Shown: positions 54,764 through 64,000 of the stretch, piece after piece
Numbering within the stretch: the first letter of the stretch is position 1
How the letters are laid out: each line of letters opens with the position of its first letter
Source of the DNA: Pseudalkalibacillus decolorationis
GTDB lineage: Bacteria > Bacillota > Bacilli > Bacillales > Fictibacillaceae
Length of the DNA: 64,000 nucleotides
Assembly (NCBI RefSeq): GCF_024609785.1
Contig: NZ_JANHJQ010000005.1
Span: 1-64,000, forward strand
Direction: 5' to 3'
Program-made: the position numbers and the translations under genes
Notes under the pieces: generated by a model
Seen by the model: only the letters and a program-made list of their open reading frames with translations
What the model was told of the DNA's origin: nothing
The model's database searches: none

Positions 54764-55858
54764 TTAATCACTGCTCCACTCCAGAAGTAATATTTCAGAA
54801 CTAAACCCTGGACCAAGAGCCAGCAATATACCTAGTTCTCCCTCTTCGATTGTTTTATTCATGAATCGTTCAAGGACGTAAAGTACAGTTGCGGAAGACA
54901 TATTTCCAAAGTCACGAAGGACATGCATCGAATCTTCGAACATCTTGTTTGATATTGATAAAGCCTGTGCATATGCATTTAATACTTTTAAACCACCTGG
55001 ATGTGCAATGTAATGGTGTATTTGATCCAATGAAACATCTTGGTCAAGTAAAAACTTTACCAGATTGGGTTGTAACCAGCTGGAAACAATGTTTGGAATA
55101 TCTTTTGAAAAAACTACGTATAAACCATTGTCTTTAACATCCCATCCCATAACGTCTTCAGAATCGGGCATTAAAGTAGATTGTGTAGCTCTTATTTTCG
55201 GAGACGCCGATTGAGAACTATATTGACTGCGTCGAATCTCATCACCAACCATTAGTGCACAACTGACCCCATCTGCGAACAAAGAGGTTCCAATCAAATT
55301 GCTTTTCGAGATATCATTTTTTTGAAAGGTTAAACTGCACAATTCCACACATAAGACGAGTACTTTTGAAGATGGATAAGCAAGGCAATGTTCATACGCT
55401 CGCGATAATCCTGCTGCACCTCCAGCACAGCCAAGACCCCAAATCGGGATTCGTTTCGTATGAGGATTAAACGGTAGAATATTCATAATTCGAGCTTCAA
55501 TACTAGGTGTAGCTAGTCCGGTACTCGAGATGAAGAGGATTGCGTCAATATCATTGATCGGGATAGGGCGTTGTAAGTAGTGGTCATTGGTGACACACTG
55601 GCGAATCGCTTCTACACCATATTCAACAGACTTCTCAATGTATTTATCATTCCGTTCTTGTAAAGAGTGTTCCTCCTTATACCATTGCATTCCATTTGCA
55701 AAATAACGTGTTTCAATTTGACCATTCTGAAAAACGCGTAATAGTCGATCAATATTAGAGAAATGATCCTCAAATAACTCTTTTGCAAACTCTACTGTTT
55801 CATTTTGAAGAAGCGGATATTCCGGATTACACGTACCGACAGATAAAATCGAAGGCAT
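54764..55858 (-). CDS. bpsA: Type III polyketide synthase BpsA (alkylpyrone synthase)
   Basis: Condenses fatty acyl-CoA with malonyl-CoA to long-chain triketide and tetraketide pyrones in B. subtilis. The 364-residue chalcone-synthase-fold protein has the full catalytic triad: Cys144 (GLGCAGGAAG), His286 (YIAHPGGLK) and Asn319 (DFGNMSS). AGGAGG precedes the ATG. In this genome the pair sits between dacB and scpB, an unusual sporulation-rich context. Confidence 0.93.
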   Translation of the reverse strand: MPSILSVGTCNPEYPLLQNETVEFAKELFEDHFSNIDRLLRVFQNGQIETRYFANGMQWYKEEHSLQERNDKYIEKSVEYGVEAIRQCVTNDHYLQRPIPINDIDAILFISSTGLATPSIEARIMNILPFNPHTKRIPIWGLGCAGGAAGLSRAYEHCLAYPSSKVLVLCVELCSLTFQKNDISKSNLIGTSLFADGVSCALMVGDEIRRSQYSSQSASPKIRATQSTLMPDSEDVMGWDVKDNGLYVVFSKDIPNIVSSWLQPNLVKFLLDQDVSLDQIHHYIAHPGGLKVLNAYAQALSISNKMFEDSMHVLRDFGNMSSATVLYVLERFMNKTIEEGELGILLALGPGFSSEILLLEWSSD

Positions 55859-55975
55859 AGGCTTTGTCCTCCTAGAATGATATGTACCTATGATATATGT
55901 TCACTAAGTTAACAATTTGAAAACCTTTTTATAAGTTTGTACCTATTTAATACAATTATGTAAAATCGGTATAAA

Positions 55976-55997
55976 CGTCTAGTCCGCCCACTAGACG
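55976..55997. promoter_or_regulatory. Perfect inverted repeat in the bpsA-yjcZ divergent spacer
   Basis: CGTCTAGT-CCGCCC-ACTAGACG, an 8-bp perfect dyad between the divergent bpsA and the small sporulation gene. Could be an operator or a short hairpin. Confidence 0.4.
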
Positions 55998-56001
55998 AAT
56001 G

Positions 56002-56010
56002 CATATAGTA
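56002..56010 (+). promoter_or_regulatory. Sigma-K-like -10 element of the yjcZ-family gene
   Basis: CATATAGTA fits the sigma-K -10 pattern CATANNNTA exactly, 35 bases before the ATG. AC dinucleotides suitable as the minimal -35 lie in the dyad just upstream. Mother-cell expression would match the gene family. Confidence 0.4.
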
Positions 56011-56044
56011 TGGGTGAGTGCTTATAAGGAAGAGGGGATATTAA

Positions 56045-56143
56045 ATGTCTGAAGGATTAGGAAATGGATTTATTTTAGTTGTGGTCTTGTTCGTATTGTT
56101 AGTTGTTATTGGGGTTACTGTTTATTCTGGGTCTCGTGGCTAA
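56045..56143 (+). CDS. YjcZ-family sporulation protein
   Basis: A 32-residue protein: short glycine-rich start (MSEGLGNGF), one membrane helix of about 17 residues (ILVVVLFVLLVVIGVTV) and YSGSRG end. This is the standard layout of the YjcZ/YdgA/SscA small spore-assembly proteins. GAGGGG lies eight bases before the ATG. Divergent from bpsA. Confidence 0.8.
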   Translation: MSEGLGNGFILVVVLFVLLVVIGVTVYSGSRG

Positions 56144-56188
56144 TTATTATAGGGGATGGTATCGTTCGAACATCCCCTATTCTACATA

Positions 56189-56584
56189 TTACTTTGAAAG
56201 GCTGAGCTTACCCTTCTCATAAAGCTCTGTCACCATATGCTTCAATTGATCTGGTTCGATTCCTTCGAACAAGTCAGCGAACTGTTGATTGTCATTTATG
56301 TATACGCGATGACGTTTTTCATACTCAGGGTGTTGATATAGGGCAATTAGACCGATCACATCTTTTAAATGAACGCTTTGATTATTAATTTCATAGATTG
56401 GGTTTTCATTAAATGGTGTCAATTCACCAATTAAATCGTCAAAATAACGAAGATACAGCAGTGCAAAAGTACGTTCCTTACCGGATTTTACCGTATAAGT
56501 TACCTCGGATCGGTTAAAAAAGTCCTCAGGTGAATTGGATTGTGACTTTTCAAGTTCATAGCCGTTACACGACGTTATAATCAT
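56189..56584 (-). CDS. Uncharacterised protein coupled to scpB
   Basis: A 131-residue soluble protein, not recognised. It is rich in charged and aromatic residues (RTFALLYLRYFDDLIGEL near 38-55, EYEKRHRVYIND near 88-99), without transmembrane segments. Its start overlaps the scpB stop as ATGA, so it is translated with the chromosome-segregation genes. It does not look like YpuI, the gene in this place in B. subtilis. Confidence 0.7.
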   Translation of the reverse strand: MIITSCNGYELEKSQSNSPEDFFNRSEVTYTVKSGKERTFALLYLRYFDDLIGELTPFNENPIYEINNQSVHLKDVIGLIALYQHPEYEKRHRVYINDNQQFADLFEGIEPDQLKHMVTELYEKGKLSLSK

Positions 56585-57192
56585 TGTTCATCCCCCTTAT
56601 TATCAGCTGGATCGAGAATCGATTCGAAATTCTCGAAGAAAAGGTCTGCTTCACTTTCATCACCCTCTTCTTCATGCTTTTCAGGTAAAACAGGTAACTC
56701 AGCTGTAGACTTGAGTCCGAAGTATTCAAGAAAGTCCTTGGTCGTCCCGTATAATATGGCTCTTCCTGTTCCTTCTGCTCGGCCTACTTCTTTAATCAAC
56801 AATTTTGCGGATAACGTCTGAAGCGGTTTCTCTGTTTTTACCCCTCTTATTTCCTCAATTTCCGTACGGGTAATCGGTTGTTTATAGGCAATGATTGCGA
56901 GGGTTTCTAGCGCTGCCTGAGATAATGAACTTGTAGTCGGTGATTCTAAAAAGCGCTCATAATATGAAATGTGTGCCGCTTTTGTAGTAAATTGATAACC
57001 ACCTGCGATTTCAACAATTTCAATCCCTCGATCACGTTTCGTATAGACATCTTTCATTTCCTGCATCAGTTCTTCAACCTCGATCGGATCAATTTGTAAT
57101 ACATCCGCAATCTGCTTAGCTTCTAATCCTTCATCTCCTACAACGTAGAGTAATCCTTCAATCACAGCTCTCTGCTCTGCTCTCGTTGTCAA
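56581..57192 (-). CDS. scpB: Segregation and condensation protein B
   Basis: Winged-helix subunit of the SMC-ScpAB condensin. The 203-residue protein has two winged helices, with LETLAIIAYKQPITRTEIEEIRGV near 105-128 as the family signature, and an acidic tail. Overlaps scpA as ATGA. Confidence 0.95.
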   Translation of the reverse strand: MTTRAEQRAVIEGLLYVVGDEGLEAKQIADVLQIDPIEVEELMQEMKDVYTKRDRGIEIVEIAGGYQFTTKAAHISYYERFLESPTTSSLSQAALETLAIIAYKQPITRTEIEEIRGVKTEKPLQTLSAKLLIKEVGRAEGTGRAILYGTTKDFLEYFGLKSTAELPVLPEKHEEEGDESEADLFFENFESILDPADNKGDEQ

Positions 57193-57947
57193 CCTGCATC
57201 CTCCTTTGTTAGTTGGATCGTAATGTCATTGAAGTTCGTCGTTTGGACACATGAAATTTGTTTTGTTTTCATAAGCTCAAGGATGGCAAGGAACGTAACG
57301 ACGAGGTGTTCTTTATTCGGGTATGGAAAGAGTGTCTGAAATGTTTGATACCCTTTATTAAATCGTAACTCTGAAACAATTTCAGTCATCCTAGTTTCAA
57401 TTGGGATTTCCTGACGATCAATTTTAGTTTGAGTGGGTTTAGGTTTCCGTTTCTTAGTTGATATCCGTTGAAAAGCATCGATTAAATCATACACAGTAAT
57501 ATTCGAAACAGGATTAACAGGCTCTTGATGTTTCTCGATATGATCAAGGTTGCTTGGTTGCTTCGTCAACGTTAAACTCCGCTTAATCTCCCTCTCTTTT
57601 AAATACGTAGAGGCTTCTTTAAACTTCCTATATTCAATCAAACGCCTGACGAGTTCATCCCGTGGGTCCTCTTCTACTTCCATCTCAAGTTGCTGATCAT
57701 AATCCTCCTCTTCCCGTTTCGGCAATAACGTCTTGCTTTTAATTACGAGTAGTGTTGCCGCCATGACTAAGTATTCGCTTGCAATATCTAGCTGAAGTTC
57801 CTGCATGGTATGTATGTAATCCATATATTGTTCAGTAATCGCTTTAACAGGAATATCATAAATATCAATCTCATATCGATTGATTAAATGCAATAGCAGG
57901 TCGAGTGGTCCCTCGAACGCATCGAGTCTAACGTTGTATTCGCTCAT
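57189..57947 (-). CDS. scpA: Segregation and condensation protein A
   Basis: Kleisin subunit that bridges the SMC heads. The 252-residue protein has the N-terminal FEGPLDLLLHLI motif at 11-22, a charged middle part and a C-terminal winged helix (VVTFLAILELMKTKQI near 221-236). Confidence 0.95.
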   Translation of the reverse strand: MSEYNVRLDAFEGPLDLLLHLINRYEIDIYDIPVKAITEQYMDYIHTMQELQLDIASEYLVMAATLLVIKSKTLLPKREEEDYDQQLEMEVEEDPRDELVRRLIEYRKFKEASTYLKEREIKRSLTLTKQPSNLDHIEKHQEPVNPVSNITVYDLIDAFQRISTKKRKPKPTQTKIDRQEIPIETRMTEIVSELRFNKGYQTFQTLFPYPNKEHLVVTFLAILELMKTKQISCVQTTNFNDITIQLTKEDAG

Positions 57948-58140
57948 AAATTTTCACCATTCTCATAATCTACTACCTGTAGATAAAATCATCCTTTTTA
58001 AACAACTTCTCTTAATCAAATAAAACGAGGAAAATATGTCGATATTATAGCATATCACTAATAGGATCACAATTTCATCCTTTTCATTGTAAGTCATTCC
58101 TATGATAAACTATATATAGAAATGAAGTGGAGGAATCGTC

Positions 58141-58671
58141 ATGTACCCAAAGCCATATATTGATTTTTTAGTACATTTTCATGGATTACGAGACTACTTC
58201 GAATGTCATGAAATACTCGAAGAACATTGGAAATCTGAACCGAGAGGCAGTCGGAAAGATTACTGGGTCGGTTTAATCCAGGTTGCCGTTGCACTATACC
58301 ATCAGCGCCGATGCAACTTTTCAGGTGCATTGAGAATGATGGAAAGTGCTTTATCCATCATTGAACGAGAACAAGATGCAATCGATCATTTAGGGCTTGA
58401 TTCTAGTAAGCTCAGAGCTCTATTAAGAGAAAGAACGAATGACCTCAGACAGAACAACCCTTACAAAAGTATTAATCTTCCAATCAATGATAACCATTTA
58501 CTTTTACTGTGTGAACAAGAATGTAAACATGTAGGTTGTGTATATGGAATGCCTAGCGATTTAGGAAATGAATACTTAATTCATAAGCATACGAAGCGTG
58601 ATCGATCTGATGTGATCGAAGAACGTATCGAACAAAAGCTACTCCGAGAAAAGGGAAGAACCGATTCTTAG
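58141..58671 (+). CDS. ypuF: DUF309 protein YpuF
   Basis: A 176-residue helical protein with the DUF309 signature: FHGLRDYFECHEILEEHWK near 13-31 and YWVGLIQVAVALYHQRR near 41-57. The family is implicated in metal-independent helical bundle folds of unknown role. GGAGG precedes the ATG. Plus strand, convergent with the riboflavin operon, as in B. subtilis. Confidence 0.85.
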   Translation: MYPKPYIDFLVHFHGLRDYFECHEILEEHWKSEPRGSRKDYWVGLIQVAVALYHQRRCNFSGALRMMESALSIIEREQDAIDHLGLDSSKLRALLRERTNDLRQNNPYKSINLPINDNHLLLLCEQECKHVGCVYGMPSDLGNEYLIHKHTKRDRSDVIEERIEQKLLREKGRTDS

Positions 58672-58694
58672 AAATTCTTTAACGAAAAACCACA

Positions 58695-58812
58695 ATAAGA
58701 AAAGCGCAAGCGCCCTGCTTAGCCACGAAGGTCACTGGAAGACCGACGAGGAGGCTGTTGCCGCCGCAGGAGGCCTGAAGTGATCCAAGTGGTTGGGCGC
58801 TGAAGCTGGACA
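58695..58812. repeat. Family A1 repeat (copy 3)
   Basis: Nearly identical to the copy at 22773 over about 120 bases and through the following CCATGCCGCAAACTTTTATACTTTCTT. It lies between ypuF and the rib operon terminator. Confidence 0.85.
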
Positions 58813-58851
58813 TTACATCCATGCCGCAAACTTTTATACTTTCTTAACATG

Positions 58852-58900
58852 AAAAAAAGGCTGACCCCAACATCAATGTTTATTGACGTTAAGGTCAGCC
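58852..58900 (-). terminator. Terminator of the rib operon
   Basis: GGCTGACC / GGTCAGCC arms with inner pairing (GTCAA/TTGAT) and seven T on the minus strand, just past ribT. Confidence 0.85.
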
Positions 58901-58911
58901 CCTCTTCTCAC

Positions 58912-59401
<490 letters not shown>

Positions 59402-59462
59402 TTAATTCAACCTTCTTTAGTAGTATAGCGGATTTAAATAGAAGTTGCGAATCCTACCGTAC

Positions 59463-59936
59463 TTACTTTTGAAAAGAACGGCAAAGATTGCCCATCTCAA
59501 TAGCAGAGACTGCAGCTTCCCAGCCCTTATTTCCCGCCTTCGTCCCGGCTCGTTCTACAGCCTGTTCGATCGAGTCAGTTGTAAGTACTCCAAAGATAAC
59601 CGGCACCCCAGAATCGATCGCAAGACTTGAAACACCTTTTGAAACTTCCTTACACACATAGTCAAAGTGAGGAGTGGAACCACGGATTACAGTTCCGAGC
59701 GTAATGACTGCGTCGTATTTAGTTGAATCAACCATTTTTTTTGCGATTAGTGGGATTTCAAAAGCACCCGGAACCCAAGCGAGATCAACGTCCTCTTCAT
59801 TCACACCATGGCGTTTTAATGCATCCTGAGCACCTGAAAGAAGTTTGCTCGTGATGAATTCATTAAATCTCCCGACAACAATTCCTACTTTTAAACCACT
59901 ACCTACTAAATGTCCTTCATAAATTGTACCCATCAT
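59463..59936 (-). CDS. ribH: 6,7-dimethyl-8-ribityllumazine synthase RibH
   Basis: Condenses the ribityl pyrimidine with dihydroxybutanone phosphate; forms a 60-subunit icosahedral capsid in Bacillus. The 157-residue protein has GRFNEFIT near 22-29, VPGAFEIP near 55-62 and [12 protein letters not shown] near 83-94 with the catalytic histidine. Confidence 0.95.
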   Translation of the reverse strand: MMGTIYEGHLVGSGLKVGIVVGRFNEFITSKLLSGAQDALKRHGVNEEDVDLAWVPGAFEIPLIAKKMVDSTKYDAVITLGTVIRGSTPHFDYVCKEVSKGVSSLAIDSGVPVIFGVLTTDSIEQAVERAGTKAGNKGWEAAVSAIEMGNLCRSFQK

Positions 59937-59997
59937 TCATTATCCTCCTGATTATATAAATTCGCAGTTTATCATTCGTTGACTTTTTTAACACCAT

Positions 59998-61191
59998 CTA
60001 AAAATGGAGCATATGTCCGAGTTTAGCATGCTTAGTCCGCAAATAATGTTCATTTTCTTTACGGTGAGGCATTTGGATTGGGATGCGCTCAACTACTTCA
60101 AGGCCATAACCACTTAATCCTTTAATTTTTCTAGGATTATTCGTGAGTAGCTTCATTTTTGTTATCCCGAGATCTCTTAATATTTGTGCGCCGATCCCGT
60201 AATCACGCAGGTCTGGAGCAAAACCCAGCTTTTCGTTTGCTTCAACGGTATCGAGTCCTTCTTCTTGTAGCTTGTATGCTTTCATCTTGTTAATAAGACC
60301 AATACCTCGGCCTTCTTGACGCATATATAGCAGGACTCCATTACCTTCTTCCTCAATCTGTGCCAATGCAGCATGAAGTTGTGGTCCACAATCACAACGA
60401 TACGAACCGAATACGTCACCCGTTAAGCATTCAGAATGGACTCGCACAAGTGTTGGTTCATCTGGTAAAATTTCGCCTTTTACAAGGGCTACATGTTCTT
60501 TTTGATCGAGAATATTTGAGTAAGCAACTGCTTTAAAGCCCCCAGTTTCAGTAGGGAGCTCTATTTCAATTTCCTTTTTGACGAGCTTGTCCTTCCGATT
60601 CCGGTATTGTATTAGATCCTTTATCGTAATCATCTTCAAGTCGAATTCTTCGGCAATTTTGCGTAGTTCAGGAACTCTTGCCATCGTTCCATCTTCATTC
60701 ATAATTTCACAAATGACACCTGCTGGATCAGCCCCTGAAAGCCTTGCAAGATCGACGGCTGCTTCTGTATGACCTGCCCTACGTAATACACCACCCTTTT
60801 TTGCGATTAGTGGGAATACATGCCCAGGACGTTTAAAATCCGTTGCGATTGCTGTCGGGTCAAGAAGAGCCCTAATTGTAGCCGCTCGTTCCTGAGCAGA
60901 AATTCCCGTTGTTGATGTCTTATGGTCAATACTAACAGTAAAAGCAGTACCGTGTGGGTCTGTGTTATGCTGCACCATCGGTTGTAGTTCTAGCTTTGCT
61001 GCTAATTCTTCTGTAATCGGTGTACAGACCAGTCCCCGGCCGTGCGTGACCATTAAATTTACTGTATCGGAAGTTATGCGATCCGCTAATGCAATAAAAT
61101 CACCTTCATTTTCACGATCCTCGTCATCACAAACAATGACTACATTCCCTTGTATCAACTCATAAATTGCATCTTCTATACGATCAAACAT
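59998..61191 (-). CDS. ribBA: Bifunctional dihydroxybutanone-phosphate synthase / GTP cyclohydrolase II RibBA
   Basis: Supplies both precursors of riboflavin. The 397-residue protein has the N-terminal RibB domain ([12 protein letters not shown] near 22-33, [12 protein letters not shown] near 147) and the C-terminal RibA domain with the zinc motif [14 protein letters not shown] near 250-263. The ATG at 61191 follows GGTGGTG. Confidence 0.95.
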   Translation of the reverse strand: MFDRIEDAIYELIQGNVVIVCDDEDRENEGDFIALADRITSDTVNLMVTHGRGLVCTPITEELAAKLELQPMVQHNTDPHGTAFTVSIDHKTSTTGISAQERAATIRALLDPTAIATDFKRPGHVFPLIAKKGGVLRRAGHTEAAVDLARLSGADPAGVICEIMNEDGTMARVPELRKIAEEFDLKMITIKDLIQYRNRKDKLVKKEIEIELPTETGGFKAVAYSNILDQKEHVALVKGEILPDEPTLVRVHSECLTGDVFGSYRCDCGPQLHAALAQIEEEGNGVLLYMRQEGRGIGLINKMKAYKLQEEGLDTVEANEKLGFAPDLRDYGIGAQILRDLGITKMKLLTNNPRKIKGLSGYGLEVVERIPIQMPHRKENEHYLRTKHAKLGHMLHF

Positions 61192-61212
61192 ACCATTCAC
61201 CACCTTCAGTTA

Positions 61213-61860
61213 TTAAAATCCATTTTCTTCAAGAAACGTTTTCGAAAGACTCTGTTGTACGGGCTGGTGTTCACGATTGACAAGCAACTGCTCGAGATAT
61301 TTCGCGAGCATATCACACTCAATATTGACTTGATCCCCCTCCATTTTCCCACCAATGACCGATTCTTGGACAGTGTGTGGGATAAGTGAAATAGTGAAGC
61401 CATCTTTATCAACTTCAAAAATGGTTAGACTTGTCCCATCGACTGCAATTGAACCTTTCACCAGTAAAAAACGTCGAAGCTCATCAGAAACTTTGATTTT
61501 ATAATAAATTGCATTATGTTTCGGTGCTCGTTTAACGATCTGACCTACACCGTCAATATGACCTGATACAAAATGTCCGCCGAACCTTCCTCCCGCAGCC
61601 ATCGCTCTTTCCAAATTGACAGGTTGATTGGTAGTCAAATGGTTTAGATTTGTTGAGGATAATGTTTCCGGCATCACATCAACGGTAAACGAGGTCGATG
61701 TGAAAGAGGTCACTGTAAGACATATCCCGTTTACTGAAATGCTATCGCCTAATTTTACATCCTCTAGCACTTTATTTGCATTGATTTTAACTTCATAGGA
61801 AGTACTTGAATGCCGAACTGAGTGGATTGTTCCTACCTCTTCTATGATCCCGGTAAACAT
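61213..61860 (-). CDS. ribE: Riboflavin synthase alpha subunit RibE
   Basis: Dismutates two lumazine molecules to riboflavin, as a trimer inside the RibH capsid. The 215-residue protein has two lumazine-binding domains starting MFTGIIEEVGTI and FVSGHIDGVGQI (near 97), each followed by a VNGICLTV or VDGTSLTI motif. Overlaps the ribD end. Confidence 0.95.
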   Translation of the reverse strand: MFTGIIEEVGTIHSVRHSSTSYEVKINANKVLEDVKLGDSISVNGICLTVTSFTSTSFTVDVMPETLSSTNLNHLTTNQPVNLERAMAAGGRFGGHFVSGHIDGVGQIVKRAPKHNAIYYKIKVSDELRRFLLVKGSIAVDGTSLTIFEVDKDGFTISLIPHTVQESVIGGKMEGDQVNIECDMLAKYLEQLLVNREHQPVQQSLSKTFLEENGF

Positions 61861-62951
61861 GAAAAATCCCCCTTTGGAACTAAAATGATTTTCATATCCT
61901 TGCCGATCGTTTCATACGATTGAACCTCTAGTTGCAAGGCATCATCGATGAATTCTACACCTTGGCCACCAATAACTGATCGAGCATCTTCTCCACCGAT
62001 TAACATAGGTGCAATGTATGACACCACTTGTTGTATGCATCTTTCTGCCATAAAACTTGCATGTACAGTTCCTCCCCCTTCGACAAACACGGAGGTGACC
62101 TTTTCATTCCCTAGAAGTTGCAAAACCGTTTTAACGTTAATTTTCTCTTCGTTTAGTTGAATAATACGGGCACCAGTGTTTTCAACTGCCCGAATGGCCG
62201 TTTCAGTGGCTAGTGTACTCGTTACAATCCACGTTCGGGCTTCCTCATCGGTCAAAAGCTTACTATTAAGAGGAATTCTTAAATGAGAATCAAGGACAAT
62301 TCTTATTGGATTGTTCCCACCGATAGGCAGTCGGGTCGTTAATGATGGATCATCTGAAATGACTGTATTTACACCCACTAATATCGCATCGTGCTTATGG
62401 CGATAGTGATGCGCATCTTGCCGTGCCTCTTCGGAGGTAATCCACTTACTATGACCTGTTTTCGTAGCAATTTTACCATCAAGGCTGGAGGCAAACTTTA
62501 AAGTTACATAAGGGAGTCCGGACCTCATATAATGATTAAAAAATGGATTTAGTTCGAGTGCTTCTGTCTCCAATAAACCTACGTGGACATTGATACCAGC
62601 CTTTTGTAACTTTTCCATTCCTCTTCCAGCCACCAATGGATTCGGATCTAATGTAGCAATAAATACCGTTTCAATCCCTCGTTCAATGACAAGATCCGCA
62701 CATGGGGGTGTTTTTCCATGGTGACTACAAGGCTCAAGTGTTACATAAACCGTAGCCCCTGATGCCTTTTCACCTGCCATCTGAAGTGCGTGAACCTCCG
62801 CGTGACCTTCTCCAGCTTTCAAATGAGCACCTAACCCTACAATTCGGCCGTTTTGAACGACAACTGCACCAACTGATGGGTTTGGGGACGTTTGCCCTTT
62901 TGTGTTCTTTGCCATCTCGATCGCGAGCCTCATATAATTTTCATGATCCAT
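61842..62951 (-). CDS. ribD: Riboflavin biosynthesis deaminase/reductase RibD
   Basis: Bifunctional pyrimidine deaminase and reductase. The 369-residue protein has the zinc deaminase site GHAEVHAL (His50, Glu52) with PCSHHGKTPPCADL (Cys75, Cys84), then the reductase domain from about 145 (VTLKFASSLDGKIAT). First gene of the operon, about 220 bases downstream of the FMN riboswitch. Confidence 0.95.
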   Translation of the reverse strand: MDHENYMRLAIEMAKNTKGQTSPNPSVGAVVVQNGRIVGLGAHLKAGEGHAEVHALQMAGEKASGATVYVTLEPCSHHGKTPPCADLVIERGIETVFIATLDPNPLVAGRGMEKLQKAGINVHVGLLETEALELNPFFNHYMRSGLPYVTLKFASSLDGKIATKTGHSKWITSEEARQDAHHYRHKHDAILVGVNTVISDDPSLTTRLPIGGNNPIRIVLDSHLRIPLNSKLLTDEEARTWIVTSTLATETAIRAVENTGARIIQLNEEKINVKTVLQLLGNEKVTSVFVEGGGTVHASFMAERCIQQVVSYIAPMLIGGEDARSVIGGQGVEFIDDALQLEVQSYETIGKDMKIILVPKGDFSCLPGS

Positions 62952-62986
62952 ATTGACCCCCAGAATCTAAGACTTATTATACAAAC

Positions 62987-63022
62987 AAAAAACCCGAAGA
63001 TGCTTTAAAAGCACTTTCGGGG
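62987..63022 (-). terminator. FMN riboswitch-controlled terminator
   Basis: CCCGAAAGTGC / GCATCTTCGGG arms followed by TTTTTT, between the riboswitch and ribD. The expression platform terminates transcription when FMN is bound. Confidence 0.8.
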
Positions 63023-63172
63023 TATGTATGCATAGGGAACTAAACTAAACTCAACTGATTGATCTGAACAGATACTCAGAAATCGCCATTGAATTGATAC
63101 GTATGGCAAAGACGCCGTGTATCACTGGTTAAAGTGTATACACAGATACTAAGCGTTATACGCGTTCTCTCC

Positions 63173-63310
63173 TTCTCCCATCCAGACTATACTGTCGGCT
63201 TCGGAATTACACCGAATCCACCGTTACGAATTTCGCGTATCGTACCGGGTCACGGACTGAAAAGCTTTCGCTTTATCACCGCCGGTTGGGAATTTCACCC
63301 GACCCCGAAG
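63173..63310 (-). ncRNA. FMN riboswitch (RFN element)
   Basis: The conserved RFN blocks are all present on the minus strand: TTCGGGGTCGGGTGAAATTC, CCCAACCGGCGGTGA, AGTCCGTGACCC, GTGGATTCGGTG, AATTCCGAAGCCGACAG and GTCTGGATGGGAGAAGG, in order. It senses FMN and controls ribD-ribE-ribBA-ribH-ribT. Confidence 0.97.
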
Positions 63311-63401
63311 GACTTGTTATTGAATTGTTTGATTCTTTATCATGTTACTCTTTCTCAGGCTTTGACGCAAGGATAACGCGATTAACTGGTTTTTATCCTT
63401 G

Positions 63402-63437
63402 CCCAAAAAGGACTACGCGCAACTGCGTAGCCCTTTA
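63402..63437 (-). terminator. Terminator downstream of ppiB
   Basis: GGGCTACGC / GCGCGTAGTCC stem with a short loop and TTTTT on the minus strand. Confidence 0.8.
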
Positions 63438-63439
63438 AC

Positions 63440-63874
63440 CTATTCTTCCCAGACTTTAACTTCTTTCATAACATCACCGTTTTGTGTTCGTAACGCAGAA
63501 GCCAAACCATCAGTTACTTGACCAAACACGGTATGTACACCGTCTAAGTGCGGTTGGTTTTCATGAACAATAAAGAATTGACTGCCACCCGTGTTCTTTC
63601 CAGCGTGTGCCATTGATAGAGCACCTGGAACGTGTTTATGTGGGTTTCCTTCTGTTTCGCAATCAATCGTGTACCCTGGACCACCTACCCCTGTTCCCTC
63701 TGGGCACCCTCCTTGAGATACAAACCCTGGAATTACACGGTGGAATGTTAAGCCATTATAGAAACCTTCATTGGCTAATTTCTCGAAATTCGCAACAGTA
63801 TTTGGTGCTTCCTCAGGATAAAACTCAATCAATACTTTTTCGCCATTTTCAAACTCGATACTTCCTTTTTTCAT
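63440..63874 (-). CDS. ppiB: Peptidyl-prolyl cis-trans isomerase B (cyclophilin)
   Basis: Cytoplasmic prolyl isomerase. The 144-residue protein has the cyclophilin core: [13 protein letters not shown] near 45-57 with the catalytic arginine, [16 protein letters not shown] near 87-102 and [11 protein letters not shown] near 109-119. The ATG at 63874 follows GAGGAGG. The sequence from 63896 to the end of the window holds no recognisable gene. Confidence 0.96.
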   Translation of the reverse strand: MKKGSIEFENGEKVLIEFYPEEAPNTVANFEKLANEGFYNGLTFHRVIPGFVSQGGCPEGTGVGGPGYTIDCETEGNPHKHVPGALSMAHAGKNTGGSQFFIVHENQPHLDGVHTVFGQVTDGLASALRTQNGDVMKEVKVWEE

Positions 63875-64000
63875 GTGAACGCCTCCTCTTAACAAGTAGT
63901 TTCATTCTATTTCTTTTTTTTTGAATTGTAAAGTTGGAATGACTAGGATTCGTCGTTCCTAAACATTTGTCACCAATGCTTTCCGCAATGGCAGGTCCAA

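Noticed and set aside
63896-64000. Partial gene at the right edge
   Set aside because: A short open frame reaches the edge on the minus strand but is too short to recognise.

Overview
The window is a core chromosomal segment of a low-to-mid-GC, endospore-forming, flagellated Bacillaceae bacterium. The evidence is the sporulation and germination genes (spoIVA, spmAB, dacB, sleB, ypeB, the spoVIF and yjcZ families), the gerC-type heptaprenyl/menaquinone cluster, TRAP (mtrB), cheR and the resABCDE operon. Gene order closely follows the Bacillus subtilis trp-to-ppiB region. The species is not resolved; the repeat content suggests a relative of the Pseudalkalibacillus/Fictibacillus/Alkalihalobacillus group (inference).

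Layout, with nearly all genes on the minus strand, so transcription runs right to left. 1-240: a structured non-coding segment, possibly the end of a mobile element, then the hisC terminator. 254-9.9 kb: the aromatic supraoperon cheR-aroC-aroB-[TRAP leader]-trpD-trpC-trpF-trpB-trpA-hisC. 10-15 kb: ndk, hepT-menG-hepS, mtrB, folE (mtrA), hbs. 15.3-22.3 kb: spoIVA, yphF, yphE, spoVIF, gpsA, plsY, der, yphA. 22.6-33.5 kb: ypzI, an S1-domain protein, plsC, cmk, ypfB, a PilZ protein, ypeB-sleB, prsW, ansA, ypdA and glutamate dehydrogenase. 33.9-41 kb: mecB, ypbG, several small membrane or unknown genes, ypbF/E/D, recS, ypbB and fer. 41-44.5 kb: two secreted hydrolases (an immune inhibitor A metalloprotease and a LysM-M23 endopeptidase). 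44.6-51.5 kb: resE-resD-resC-resB-resA and rluB. 51.8-58.7 kb: spmB-spmA-dacB, a type III polyketide synthase with a methyltransferase, a yjcZ-type gene, scpA-scpB and a DUF309 gene. 58.9-63.9 kb: the riboflavin operon ribD-ribE-ribBA-ribH-(small ORF)-ribT under an FMN riboswitch, then ppiB.

The most striking feature is the trp operon. A complete TRAP-controlled leader is present: a near-consensus promoter, about 12 GAG/UAG triplets, overlapping antiterminator and terminator, and a Shine-Dalgarno-sequestering hairpin. The trpE coding sequence that should follow is absent. About ten codons after the GTG start the sequence enters a tandem array of about 126-bp structured repeats that runs almost to trpD. 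The TRAP gene itself lies 7 kb away in the same window.

Three families of non-coding repeats are scattered through the intergenic regions. Family A has conserved ends and two different interiors, and is often followed by a promoter-like TATACTTTCTT tail against a terminator. Family B is a short inverted repeat built on AACTTGG/CCAAG. Family C is a MITE-like element of about 150 bp with GTTCAAAAAG inverted ends. They abut gene ends at trpA and menG. No tRNA, rRNA, CRISPR array, complete insertion sequence or defence system was seen.
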